Positions 29,250-38,600 of a DNA stretch of 64,000 bases are shown here, in pieces. The position numbers and the translations under genes were made by a program. The DNA is taken from the NCBI GenBank assembly GCA_039024635.1, contig JBCCQA010000018.1:51326-115325 (forward strand), read 5' to 3'. The notes beneath the pieces are model-generated. The model saw only the letters and a program-made list of their open reading frames with translations. It did not search any database and was not told the DNA's origin. How positions within the stretch are numbered: position 1 is the stretch's first letter; every line of letters begins with the position of its first letter. This DNA comes from Kuafuiihalomonas sp039024635 (GTDB lineage: Bacteria; Myxococcota; Kuafuiibacteriia; Kuafuiibacteriales; Kuafuiibacteriaceae).

Positions 29250-29274
29250 CAGCCCTCTTTGCCCGTGGAATGAC
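29246..29274 (+). promoter_or_regulatory. Promoter of tRNA-Arg
   Basis: A perfect TTGACA (29246-29251) overlapping the PspA-like stop codon, a 17-base spacer and AATGAC (29269-29274), ending 11 bases before the tRNA. Confidence 0.6.
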
Positions 29275-29285
29275 CCAGCGCCCAC

Positions 29286-29359
29286 GCACCCGTAGCTCAG
29301 CTGGATAGAGCGCCGGACTACGAATCCGGAGGTCGTAGGTTCGACTCCTTCCGGGTGCG
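29286..29359 (+). tRNA. tRNA-Arg (anticodon ACG)
   Basis: Acceptor GCACCCG pairs with CGGGTGC, D-arm GCTC/GAGC, anticodon stem CCGGA/TCCGG with loop CTACGAA (anticodon ACG, read as ICG after A-to-I editing by TadA, which is encoded in this window), T-loop TTCGACT. The T-stem GTAGG/CCTTC has one T-T mismatch. No CCA is encoded. Confidence 0.95.
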
Positions 29360-29472
29360 ACCCCCTCGAATCCCAGACCAGACCTTCCTTCAGGCTCATG
29401 GGTGACCCGAGCGGCCGGCCGTGGTGCATCCCATTCATGGGCGGGCCTGCTCCACCTGAAGAGGAACCATCG

Positions 29473-30372
29473 GTGCCGGACTCCAGTGCCGTCATCGGCG
29501 TGGGCGCCATCGGGAGCCTTCTTGCCGCTTCTCTCATTGAGGCGGGTCAGCGCCCACTCCTCTGCGTTCGCACGGCTTTCGAACGTCTGCGCGTCACGGG
29601 CCCGAACGGCCTTCGGATCTACGACGGCTTCGAGCTCGCGACTTCTCCCGTCTCCTTAGGCCCGGTGGAGCTGGTCGTCGTCGCGACGAAGTGCCATCAA
29701 ACGGCGTCCGCGGCCGACTGGCTCCGGGCCCTCGTCGGTCCCGACACCGTGGTGCTGATCGTCCAGAACGGCGTCGAGCACGGACGCTTGGTCGCACCCT
29801 TCGTGCCCGTAGGAGCGACGCCTGTCCCGGGGATTATCGACGTGCCGGCTCAGCGGGTCCGACCAGGGGAGGTTGTGGCGAAGCGAACCGGGACCCTTCG
29901 CCTCCCCGTCGGCCCAGGCGCTGCCCGCGCCCAAGCTGGCCTGAGGCCCACCGAGATTCTGTCCGGTGTCGAACGCCGCGCCGACTTCGACGCCGTCATG
30001 TGGCGAAAGCTTGCGGTCAACGTGATCAGCGGGGCCATTCCCGCTTTGACCGACCGACCCGCGGGCGTCTTTCGAGAGCCGGCCATCGAAGCCCTGGCTC
30101 GAGCCGTCGTCAAAGAGGCCCTACAGGTCGCCGAGGCCGAAGGAACGGCCCTTCCCGAAGAGACCGAAGACGAGATCATCGCGGCCTTCCTCGAATCGGA
30201 CCCCGAGGCCTTGGGCTCGATGCTCCAAGACCGCCGGGCGGGACGGGTCCTGGAAACTGACGCCCGGAACGGGGCGGTGGTCCGCTTGGGACGCCGTCAC
30301 GGCCTTCCGACCCCCTACAATGAGGCGGTGGCGGCCCTGGCGGGTGCGCTCAATCAGGGCGTGGCCTCGTAG
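29473..30372 (+). CDS. Ketopantoate reductase family protein (PanE/ApbA-like)
   Basis: 299 residues from a GTG at 29473 with GAGGA upstream; an earlier ATG at 29398 would add an unrelated 25-residue leader. The Rossmann NADP-binding motif is [19 protein letters not shown], followed by [25 protein letters not shown], and the C-terminal helical domain with [21 protein letters not shown], where the Lys corresponds to the PanE catalytic base. Reduction of 2-dehydropantoate for pantothenate synthesis is the default family role, but distant members use other substrates and no other pan genes are nearby. The 3' end overlaps the convergent beta-helix lipoprotein gene by 19 bases. Confidence 0.82.
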   Translation: MPDSSAVIGVGAIGSLLAASLIEAGQRPLLCVRTAFERLRVTGPNGLRIYDGFELATSPVSLGPVELVVVATKCHQTASAADWLRALVGPDTVVLIVQNGVEHGRLVAPFVPVGATPVPGIIDVPAQRVRPGEVVAKRTGTLRLPVGPGAARAQAGLRPTEILSGVERRADFDAVMWRKLAVNVISGAIPALTDRPAGVFREPAIEALARAVVKEALQVAEAEGTALPEETEDEIIAAFLESDPEALGSMLQDRRAGRVLETDARNGAVVRLGRRHGLPTPYNEAVAALAGALNQGVAS

Positions 30373-33300
30373 GCGCCGACGTCGCTCTGGGGGCCTTGGC
30401 TTCGCGCCCGAAGGGCGGCGTCCACCGGGATGGCCTCGTCGCGATCTCCATCCTGGTCGATGTCGGCCAGGTCGGGGACGGCTTCCGTGAGGTCGAGATC
30501 GCCGTCCACGTCGGCCTCGTCGTTCCGCGTTCCGGCGTCGATGGCGGGACTACCGGCGGCAGGGACCAGGCCGTCATCCAGGGTGCCGAAGAGACCGTCC
30601 GTTCCCGCCGGCACGGCGGGGCTGGAAAACAGCGGGTCGAGGTCGACGACGCCGCTGACCGTGAGCGTGCACTGGGCACACTCGCTGCTCTCTGGTCCCG
30701 CGCCTCCGCCGGCCAGGATCCCGCCCTGCCACGTCAGGGCGCCCCCGCCGCCGGCGCTGGTGGACAGCGCGATTTCGGGGCCCCTCGGATTGGCGCGTTC
30801 CATGTTCAACGCATTGTCCCAGGCGATGCTGTTGCTCACGAAAGCCTCGGAAGTATTCCAAACCGAGAAGGCCCCGCCGATGGCAGCCACGTTCGCCGTC
30901 AGGGTGGAGTCCGCCACGCGAAGGGTGGCGCCGCTGAAGGCGCACAGCCCTCCGCCGAGCGCGGCTTCGTTGGCGACGAAGACCGAGTCGAGAACCACCG
31001 CCTCTCCGGCGCCGGTGATCTGAAGGGCGCCCCCGCAGGGGCCGGGCGAGCTCGGCGAGCCGATGGCGCTGTTGTCGACGAAGAAGCTGTGGGAGACCAG
31101 CACCCGCGCCCTTCGGTCTCCGAAGATGGCGCCCCCACCGATGGGGGCTTCGTTGTCCGAGAGGACGCTTTGCACCACCTCGGCGCGGGCATCGTCCACA
31201 ACGAAGATCCCGCCCCCCTGACTCTGGGCGCCGTTCTCGCGGAATACCACCGAACGGAGAGAGACGTCCGCGGCCTCCGACGCGTACAGCCCGCCTCCTT
31301 GGCCCGCTTGGTTGCTGCGGATGATCAGATCCTGGAAGCGCGGACTCCCGGTCACGACAAGGATGCCGCCTCCGATTCCGGCCGCCCCTGAGAGGTCGTC
31401 GTTGCCGGATTCGATGGTGAAGCCCGCCATGGGGGCGGCGCCTCCGACGCCGCTCCCGGTGACCACGTGGCGGGCGTTGTCGCTCGGGCCGGCGGCGCCG
31501 ATCTCTCCGCTGAGGATCGCCGTGTTTACGGCGGGATTCCTCTGGCTTGCCATGGTCTCGGTGCCGTTGAAGCCTCCGAGAACCGGAACCCCGGGCACGA
31601 GGACGAAGCTCGAGCTGCGGTCCGTCCCCGGCCGGTAGGTGCCGTCCGCCACCCAGACCTCGTCTCCCGCTTGCGCCATGGCCAGGGCGTCGCGAAGCTC
31701 GGTGAAGGCGTCGGTCCAGGAGCTTCCGTCCTCGGCGCCGCTCGCGTCGGCGTCCACGTGGAGCGTGCGACCGGAAGCGACGGAGGTTTGCTCCTCGTAG
31801 GCACCCATGTCCGAGGCTCCGGCCACCAGGCGAGGCCCCCCGGCCAAGTCGATGGTCAGGGCCTCGTTGAAGTCTCCGTCCTCGTCCAGGTCCCCGATGT
31901 CGGCGGGGGGCTCTCTGCGAACGCCGTCCAGGTCCCCGTCGTACACGTCGTCGCTCGGCGCCAGGTCGATGCCGGGTGCGCCGGGTACGAGCTGCAGGCC
32001 GTCGTCGGCGGTGCCCAAGCGACCGTCGACGCCTCGGGGCATACCGTCGTTCAAGAAGGCCGGGGCGAAGTCCAAGACGCCGCCGCCGTCCCGGCCTCGC
32101 CCGTTGACGTGGCCGACCCACGGGCTTCCACCGGCCGAGTCTTGAAGGATGGAGCGGGCGACGACGATGCCTCGTCCGCTGATGGCGTTCGCCCCAGCGA
32201 CCGCGCTGTTGGCCCAGATGATGCTGTTGTGGATGCGAATCGGCCCCTCACCGTCGAAGGTGTGAAAGGCGCCGCCGACGCTGCTGGCTGTGTTCCCGAC
32301 CACCGTCCCGTGACCGAGACGAACGGGATCCCGAGCGTGGAGTGCGCCGCCCGCACGAGCCCCGTTTTCGAGGAAGGCGACGTACTGCAGGCTCGTCTCC
32401 GAGTTGCCGGGGCTAGCGACGGCCATACCGCCCCCATCTCCCTCGGCTTGGTTGCCGTCGAAAGCGATGTGGCTCCCAAAGAAGCGGCCGTTGCGCTGGT
32501 TCAGGCCTCCTCCGTTGACGGCGGCCAGGTTGGTTTTGAACTCGGCTAGGCCAAGTCGAACGTCGGCCCCGTCGACGGAGAGGCCCCCACCGCTTCCGGT
32601 ACCTCCGCCCGAGCGGGTGACTTCATTCGCTTCGAAGCGAAGGTTCGATAAGCGCGCCGAGGTACCGTTTCGAAGCTCGGCGCCCCCACCGGCGCCCACG
32701 GCGAGGTTCTCTTCGAAGATCAGCGACCGACCGATGAGCAGCGAAGGCACGTTGGCGCTGGCTTCGTCCACCCACAGGCCCCCGCCCGTTGCTCCGCTCA
32801 CGTTGTCCTGGAAGCGGACCTCCTCCAACGTGAGCTGGCATCCGAAGGCCGCCATCCCCGCTCCGCCTCCGAAGAAGCCAGGGCTCTGGTTGTCTCGAAA
32901 CACCAGGGCCTGGCCCAGGATCTCCGCTTCTCGACACAGGAGCCCACCTCCGTAAGCGTCGTCCTGTCCACCGTCGGCCAGACCGCCGACAATCACGAGG
33001 TCAACCAAAGCCGCGGGCTGAGTGCCGGACAGGAAGCGAAGTACGTGCCGACTGTTCTCGCTCGTCCCTTGGTCGCTCCGGCCGTCGGCGTCGTCATCGA
33101 CGTCGTCGCCCAAGAGGTCCCCGCTCAGGATGGTATCGGGTCCTGAGCTTGGGCGATCGCAGGCTCGAAGCTCGTCGCCCGCGAAGCCGCCGATCAAAGA
33201 TACGCCGCCTACGAGATCGAAGCTCCTCCCGCGCTCCTGGCTCGTGACGTTCATCGGGTCGGCGGGGAGCACCGGGGCGTACAGACCGGCCGCGATCCAT

Positions 33301-33716
33301 ACTTCCTGACCCGGGATTGCAACGGCGAGGGCGTCCTGAGGCGAAAGGAAGGCGGTGGCCCAGCTCGTTCCGTTGCCCCCTGGAGCGGCTGAAGCGTCGA
33401 CGTGCAAGACGGTACCGGGCGCCGGTAGATCGGAGCAGGGCGGCGGGCCCATGTCCTCGCCCATGTCCGGTCCACCATCGGGGCCGGCGTCCGGCCCAAG
33501 GTCTGCGCCCCCGTCCGCGCTCATGTCCTCGGTCAACATGTCTGGGATGATTCCGGCGTCCGACGCGCCGCCGTCGGACGGGCCTTGATCCGGAAGGGGT
33601 TGGCCTTGGTCGGGGCCTGGCTGTGCCATGTCTTGGCTTCCCGATGGACCGGGATCGGGATCCTCGGCCTCCGAACAGGCGAGGACGAAAGCCAGGGGCA
33701 GAAGGGCACGGCGCAT
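30354..33716 (-). CDS. Large beta-helix lipoprotein with Asp-Met-Gly-rich linker and internally duplicated module
   Basis: 1,120 residues from the ATG at 33716 (MRRALLPLAFVLACSEAEDP), chosen because AGGA lies 8 bases upstream; an ATG 9 bases earlier is possible. Lipobox VLAC. The mature N-terminus is an 80-residue disordered linker rich in DMG, DGG and PDQ. A module beginning LHVDASAAPGGNGTSWATAF and continuing DALAVAIPGQEVWIAAGLY starts near residue 104, and a clear second copy (LHVDADASGAEDGSSWTDAF, DALAMAQAGDEVWVADGTY) near residue 650. Each is followed by Gly/Asn-rich short repeats (GGGLY, FRENGAQSQGGGIFV) typical of right-handed parallel beta helices and polymorphic outer-membrane repeats. 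The modules end in dates-like DGDLDGVRREPPADIGDLDE acidic, calcium-type stretches. Likely a surface adhesin or polysaccharide-acting protein. Confidence 0.82.
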   Translation of the reverse strand: MRRALLPLAFVLACSEAEDPDPGPSGSQDMAQPGPDQGQPLPDQGPSDGGASDAGIIPDMLTEDMSADGGADLGPDAGPDGGPDMGEDMGPPPCSDLPAPGTVLHVDASAAPGGNGTSWATAFLSPQDALAVAIPGQEVWIAAGLYAPVLPADPMNVTSQERGRSFDLVGGVSLIGGFAGDELRACDRPSSGPDTILSGDLLGDDVDDDADGRSDQGTSENSRHVLRFLSGTQPAALVDLVIVGGLADGGQDDAYGGGLLCREAEILGQALVFRDNQSPGFFGGGAGMAAFGCQLTLEEVRFQDNVSGATGGGLWVDEASANVPSLLIGRSLIFEENLAVGAGGGAELRNGTSARLSNLRFEANEVTRSGGGTGSGGGLSVDGADVRLGLAEFKTNLAAVNGGGLNQRNGRFFGSHIAFDGNQAEGDGGGMAVASPGNSETSLQYVAFLENGARAGGALHARDPVRLGHGTVVGNTASSVGGAFHTFDGEGPIRIHNSIIWANSAVAGANAISGRGIVVARSILQDSAGGSPWVGHVNGRGRDGGGVLDFAPAFLNDGMPRGVDGRLGTADDGLQLVPGAPGIDLAPSDDVYDGDLDGVRREPPADIGDLDEDGDFNEALTIDLAGGPRLVAGASDMGAYEEQTSVASGRTLHVDADASGAEDGSSWTDAFTELRDALAMAQAGDEVWVADGTYRPGTDRSSSFVLVPGVPVLGGFNGTETMASQRNPAVNTAILSGEIGAAGPSDNARHVVTGSGVGGAAPMAGFTIESGNDDLSGAAGIGGGILVVTGSPRFQDLIIRSNQAGQGGGLYASEAADVSLRSVVFRENGAQSQGGGIFVVDDARAEVVQSVLSDNEAPIGGGAIFGDRRARVLVSHSFFVDNSAIGSPSSPGPCGGALQITGAGEAVVLDSVFVANEAALGGGLCAFSGATLRVADSTLTANVAAIGGAFSVWNTSEAFVSNSIAWDNALNMERANPRGPEIALSTSAGGGGALTWQGGILAGGGAGPESSECAQCTLTVSGVVDLDPLFSSPAVPAGTDGLFGTLDDGLVPAAGSPAIDAGTRNDEADVDGDLDLTEAVPDLADIDQDGDRDEAIPVDAALRARSQGPQSDVGAYEATP

Positions 33717-33785
33717 GTGGAGCATCCTGAGCCCGACACTGGGTCCAGGCCAAGGGCCCCACCCGGCCCAGAGGCCAGGCCCGGC

Positions 33786-34433
33786 TCAGCGTCGGTTTCG
33801 TCGGCTTGCTTGAGCCGGCATCCGAGCCAGATCGGTGCTGAGGCTGGGCGTCACCGGGTCCGCGCCGTCAAGTAGAGCGGGCACATGAAGGAGACTGTCG
33901 TACCCCCAGAACAGCTCGCCCTCCACGAGCACGGTTGGAACACCGAAGACGTCTTTGTCGAGAGCGAGCTCGGTGGCCGAGCGTAGTTCCGCCTTGGCGT
34001 GGCTGCTCCGGCCATTGGCCACCAGTTCTCGGCCGTTTAAGCCTTTGCCGTCCAGGAAGCGCGCTATCGCTTCGGGCTCCCACATGGGCACCGCTTTGGC
34101 CCAGGTCGCTTCGAACAGAGCGTCGACGACCCGATGACGTTTGGATGCTTCCACGGCGGTGGCGATCCGGAGCGGAAGCAGAGGATTGAAGGGATGGGCG
34201 GGCGGCATGCGCAGCTCCAAACCCGCGTCCGCGGCCAGTCGGGTGACGTGCTTCATGGTGTGCAGGCGTTTGGCAGGTATCTCGGCTGGGCCCAGCTGAC
34301 CGTGATGATCCAAGAGAGCAGCGAAGAGTATGGGGATCGCCTCGAGCGGCAGGTCTCGCTCCCGGGCGATGGCCTTGGTGCGCGGCCAGGCAAGGTAGGC
34401 GTAGGGAGAAATGAAGTCGAAGAGGAAGCGCAC
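33786..34433 (-). CDS. DsbA-like 2-hydroxychromene-2-carboxylate isomerase family protein
   Basis: 215 residues from a GTG (MRFLFDFISPYAYLAWPR). Thioredoxin-fold, DsbA/glutathione S-transferase kappa-like family. The N-terminal FDFISPYAYLA carries the Ser that binds the glutathione thiol in HCCA isomerases in place of the CxxC of DsbA. GVPTVLVEGELFWGYDSL is the conserved cis-Pro region. The natural substrate is not predictable; naphthalene-degradation genes are absent. It lies 18 bases downstream of the DUF4174 gene and is likely co-transcribed with it. Confidence 0.85.
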   Translation of the reverse strand: MRFLFDFISPYAYLAWPRTKAIARERDLPLEAIPILFAALLDHHGQLGPAEIPAKRLHTMKHVTRLAADAGLELRMPPAHPFNPLLPLRIATAVEASKRHRVVDALFEATWAKAVPMWEPEAIARFLDGKGLNGRELVANGRSSHAKAELRSATELALDKDVFGVPTVLVEGELFWGYDSLLHVPALLDGADPVTPSLSTDLARMPAQASRRNRR

Positions 34434-34451
34434 CCCCGGTTTCTAGCAGGC

Positions 34452-34850
34452 TCAGGGAGCGGAGGGCTTCCTCATTTCACGACGGCGCATGGGCATGGCG
34501 TCGATGCGCTCGAAAAGCCATTCGATGGCCACGGGACGAGGGCTCTTTGCCTTGAAGTCGCCGTCCTTTCCCATCAGCGTTACGCCTTGCTCGACGTGGG
34601 CTTTGATGACCGCCCGCGGCAAAGGTGCGTCGTCCAGTCCTGCGCCTTTGGGCCCGATGAAAATAGCCTGTAGGTGTCGTTCTTCGAAGCCCGCCTCCGC
34701 ACCATTCCAGCGCTGTCGCTGGGCGCGGATGAACGCGGGATCGTCGCTGAGCACGAAGACGATCCGGGCACGCCACCGAACGCTTTCGACCCATCGGTCC
34801 CAAGGGTCCGCTTCTGCGAAGAGCACGAGGCCTAGGAGCCAGGAAATCAC
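34452..34850 (-). CDS. DUF4174-like small secreted protein
   Basis: 132 residues from a GTG with an N-terminal hydrophobic stretch (MISWLLGLVLFAEA) that looks like a signal peptide. RIVFVLSDDPAFIRAQRQRW, the ERHLQAIFIG segment, VTLMGKDGDFKAKSP and the C-terminal IDAMPMRRREMRK are the DUF4174 hallmarks. The fold is thioredoxin-like but no CxxC is present, and the function is unknown. Divergent from the LolA-like gene at 34949 across 98 bases that carry an inverted repeat. Confidence 0.75.
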   Translation of the reverse strand: MISWLLGLVLFAEADPWDRWVESVRWRARIVFVLSDDPAFIRAQRQRWNGAEAGFEERHLQAIFIGPKGAGLDDAPLPRAVIKAHVEQGVTLMGKDGDFKAKSPRPVAIEWLFERIDAMPMRRREMRKPSAP

Positions 34851-34880
34851 CCGTCTCAGCCGCCCTCGGGCGCGCGAAAT

Positions 34881-34936
34881 GGCAATCTGATTCGAAGCGG
34901 TACCCTTCGGTTCTTGAAAGCACGCGCAGGATTGCC
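34881..34936. promoter_or_regulatory. Nested inverted repeats in a divergent promoter region
   Basis: GGCAATC (34881-34887) and GATTGCC (34930-34936) are exact inverted copies. Between them CGAAG and CTTCG form a second, shorter dyad. The structure lies between the DUF4174 gene and the LolA-like gene and could be a regulatory site or RNA fold. Confidence 0.3.
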
Positions 34937-34948
34937 GATGGCCCAGCC

Positions 34949-35689
34949 ATGCTGACCACGATCCTCTTGATGAGCCTTTCCAGTCCGCCCGCCATCGATC
35001 AAATCGAGGACGCCCATGGTGCCGACGAGCTCCGGGCCCACCCCGCCATTCGAACGAGAATCGAGCTCGACTTCGGCGGCAAGCCTCGCGTGCACGGCCT
35101 TCTTTTCGCGAGCAGCGACGGGGGTCGAACGAGGATCGAGTTCGATTCGGGCAAGATCATCGTCTTCGACGGCCAAACGGCTTGGCTCAGCCCGGCTGAT
35201 GCGTCCGCCCAGGGTGCACGCTTCGACGCCCTCACCTGGAGCTACTTCATGCTCGCCGCCTTCAAACTCAAGGATCCAGGGGCTCGCTGGGCCGAGGTGG
35301 GTAAGCGGCCATGGAAAGATGGGGCCGAGCTGTCGGCGGCGAAGCTGAGCTTCGGACAAGGTGTGGGGGACGCACCTGACGATTGGTATGTGGTCTACGC
35401 GGACCCCGAGAGCCATGCTCTTCTCGGGCTGGCCTACATCGTGACCTTTGGCGGTCGAAGCCAAGCTCAGGCAGAAGCCGAGCCCCACGCGATTGCCTAC
35501 GAACGGTACGCGGACGTCGAAGGTGTGAAGCTACCGAGCCACTGGAGTTTCTGGCTGTGGTCGGAAGAGAAAGGCGTGTTTGGCGAGCCTCTCGGCCGCG
35601 CCCGGCTGGAAGGCTTCGAACTCATGAAGACCGTGCCGGACACGCTCTTTCGTCGGCCTGCCGGCGCGGTCGAAGTGCCCGCGCCCTGA
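34949..35689 (+). CDS. Secreted LolA-like (DUF6503-type) protein
   Basis: 246 residues with a short signal sequence (MLTTILLMSLSSPPA). The region AHGADELRAHPAIRTRIELDF, then FDGQTAWLSPADA and YFMLAAFKLKDPG, then DWYVVYADPESHALLGLAYIVTF and LPSHWSFWLW, resembles the half-barrel lipid-binding LolA/DUF6503-like group found in Bacteroidetes and myxobacteria. Function unknown, probably periplasmic. Convergent with gltB 6 bases away, so no terminator fits between them. Confidence 0.65.
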   Translation: MLTTILLMSLSSPPAIDQIEDAHGADELRAHPAIRTRIELDFGGKPRVHGLLFASSDGGRTRIEFDSGKIIVFDGQTAWLSPADASAQGARFDALTWSYFMLAAFKLKDPGARWAEVGKRPWKDGAELSAAKLSFGQGVGDAPDDWYVVYADPESHALLGLAYIVTFGGRSQAQAEAEPHAIAYERYADVEGVKLPSHWSFWLWSEEKGVFGEPLGRARLEGFELMKTVPDTLFRRPAGAVEVPAP

Positions 35690-35695
35690 GTGGGC

Positions 35696-38600
35696 TCAGA
35701 CTCGGGCCAAGGCTGGCGGGCGGACGGACAGGGCCCGGGGAATGAAGCGCCGAAATGACGTCCAGTCTTCGTTCTCCAAGAGTCGGGCCGCGCTCGCGCT
35801 TCCCGTGAGCTCAGCATGGCGCCGGACGAGATGGACGAGACGAGCTTGGTCCTCGGTCGAGAGATCACGGGCCACGATGTACTCGGTGTTCACCAGGGGG
35901 AGACACTCGGCCCGCAAGAAGAGCTCCCCTCCGGTCATGCCGGCCCCCACGTTGTAGGAGACTCCGCCCAAAATGACGACCGTCCCGCCGGTCATGTACT
36001 CGCAGGCGTGCAGTCCCACCCCTTCGATGACCGCCGTCGCTCCACTGTTTCGGACGGCGAAGCGGTCCCCGGCCAGGCCGTCAGCGAAGAGCTCGCCGCC
36101 GGTGGCGCCGTAGAGGCAGCCGTTTCCAAGGATCGTGTTCTCGGCTGCAGCGTAGGGTGCGTTGGCGGGCGGGCGAATCACGAGCCGCCCCCCCGACATC
36201 GACTTGGCCACCGAGTCGTTGGCCTCACCCCACAGCTCGACCTCCAGGCCTGCGGTCAGAAAAGCGCAAAAGCCCTGACCGGCACTGCCCCGGAAGCGAA
36301 CGCGAGCGCTTCGTGGCGCCGGTCCGCCTCGTCGATGTTGGGCCAAGGTCAGGGCCATGGCTCCGGCTGCCGTGGCGAGGGTGGCGCGGTCCGTGCTCCG
36401 GATTTTGGTCTCTACCTCGACTTCGGCTTCGCCTCGAATGGCGGGGCCAAGGTCCTCGAGTAGTCGTGCGTTGGCGCGGCTGGCCCGCTCATCGAGGGCG
36501 GGGCCCATGAAGCCCCTGTGGGGCGCCGGGCGAGCGAGGGCGCCCAGGTCCACCTGAGGCATCGCCTCGCCCCGCTCCAGCAGTTCACCCCGACCGACGA
36601 CGTCTTCGAGATGGACGAAGCCCATGCGGGCCAAGCTTCGCCGAACGTCCTCGGCCAGATAGCGCATGAGGGTGGCCACGTCATCGGGACTGCCGCGGTA
36701 CTTCTTCTTGAACTTGGGATCGTGGGTCGCGATCCCCCGAGGACAGGTGTTCTTCTGACACACCCGGGCCATGATGCAGCCTTCGGCGATCAGAATCAGC
36801 TTCCCGAAGCCGAACTCTTCGGCCCCCAGGCAAGCGGCCTTGACGATGTCCTGGCCGTGGCGGAGCCCTCCGTCGACCCGCAGGATGCAGTGGCTTCGAA
36901 GGCCCTCGGCGAGCAGAGCCTGGTGAGCCGAGGCCAGTCCGATCTCCCAGGGGAGTCCGGCGTGCCGCATCGAACTCAGAGAGGCTGCGCCGGTTCCTCC
37001 GTCCCCGCCCGAGACTTGGACGACGTCGGCCCCCGCCTTGACCACGCCAGTGGCGATGGTACCGACGTGGGCACCCGACACGAGCTTCACCGTGACCTGA
37101 ACGCCGGGTTTCAGCTGCTTCAGCTCGTAGATCAGCTGCCGAAGATCTTCGATGCTGTAGATGTCGTGAAGGGGAGGCGGGGAGATGAGGTCGACCCCTT
37201 CCGAGGCGTGCCGGGCCTTGGCGATGGCGGCGTCTACCTTCAACCCCATGAGCTGGCCTCCTTCGCCGGGCTTGGCGCCCTGGGCGACTTTGATTTCGAT
37301 CTCTTCGCCCATCATCAGGTACTCGGCGGTGACGCCAAATCGACCCGAGGCCACCTGCTTGACCGTGGCCGTGGTGCCGTCGATTTCGTAAAAGGGATTT
37401 TCGCCCCCTTCCCCACTGGCGCTTCGCCCACCAATGGCGGCCATGCCCTTGATCAGGTCGCGCTGCGACTCTGCGCTGATGGCTCCGAAGGACATCGCCC
37501 CCGAGCCGAAGCGCCGAGTGATCTCCAGACCGGGCTGAACGTCCTCTACGGGGATGGGGCGGTCTTCGCGGAGCTTCCAAAGGTCCCGCAAGGTGGTCGG
37601 GCCCCGAGCCTCACACGTGGCGAGATAGGCTTCATACTCGGACCAGGCTTCGAAGCCATCGCTTCGATCGGCGCAAAAAGCATGGACTCGCTTGGAGAGC
37701 TCAGCCGTCATACTGTGGGCCTCCCCCTTCTCGCCCTTGCGTTGTTCCCGCAGAAGGTAGGCGTCGATCAGAACCTGGGGCCCGAGAGTTCGCTCGCGTT
37801 CAGAGACCTCCAAGATCCGCTGGGCGACGTCCTCGAGTTCGAAGCCTCCCACGGCGGCGCTCAATCCGGGGAACAAGTCTTCGAGGAGCTTGCGCCCCAG
37901 ACCTACGGCGGTGAACAGCTTTGAGTTCTTGTAGCCCTGGACGGTGGAGATACCCATCTTGCTCATGATCTTGAGCAAGCCCGCGTCGAAGGCGGTCCGA
38001 ATTCGAGCCACCGTCTCGTTGCGGTCCGTGTCCTTCAAGCGGCGATGCTCCATGCGCTCGGCCACGGCAAAAGCAAGATGGGGAGCGACCGCGCCGGCGC
38101 CAAAGCCGACCAAGGCCGCCAAGTGGTGGGTGCTCCGAACGTCGGCTGCTTCCACGACCAAGGAAGCGTCGAGACGATGCCCGTGGTCGGTCAGTACGCG
38201 GCTGGCGGACTGAAGGGCGAGCAAGCTCGGAATGGGCGGCCGCTCGTACTTGGCCCTGCGGTCGCTGAGGATCAGAATCGAGCAACCGCCGCGAATCGCG
38301 GCCAGGACCTTTTCGGAGAGCTGCTCTAGAGCGTAGGCCAGGCCCTTCGGGCCCTTGACGCGGGGAAAAGTCATGTCGACCTCGACGGTCTCGAAGGAGC
38401 GCTCGTGAGCACTGGTCACCGGGGCCTCGCGCAAGGCGGCCATTTGCCTCGGGGTCAAGACGGGCGAGCTCAGCTCCAGCCCTGGCGTGAGGGGGATGAG
38501 GGTCTTGGGCTCGAAGACGTTCGGTCTCCGCCCCAAGTGGCAGGACAGATCGGTCACCAAGCGCTCTCGAAGATGGTCGAGCGGTGGGTTGGTGACCTGA

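Noticed and set aside
29365..29472. CTTCAGG/CCTGAAG inverted repeat downstream of tRNA-Arg as a terminator
   Set aside because: The arms are separated by about 60 bases and no T-run follows, so it is not terminator-like.
30574..32121. 515-codon open frame inside the beta-helix lipoprotein gene in another frame
   Set aside because: Almost entirely Arg-rich, unstructured, and overlaps a gene with clear signal sequence and repeats.
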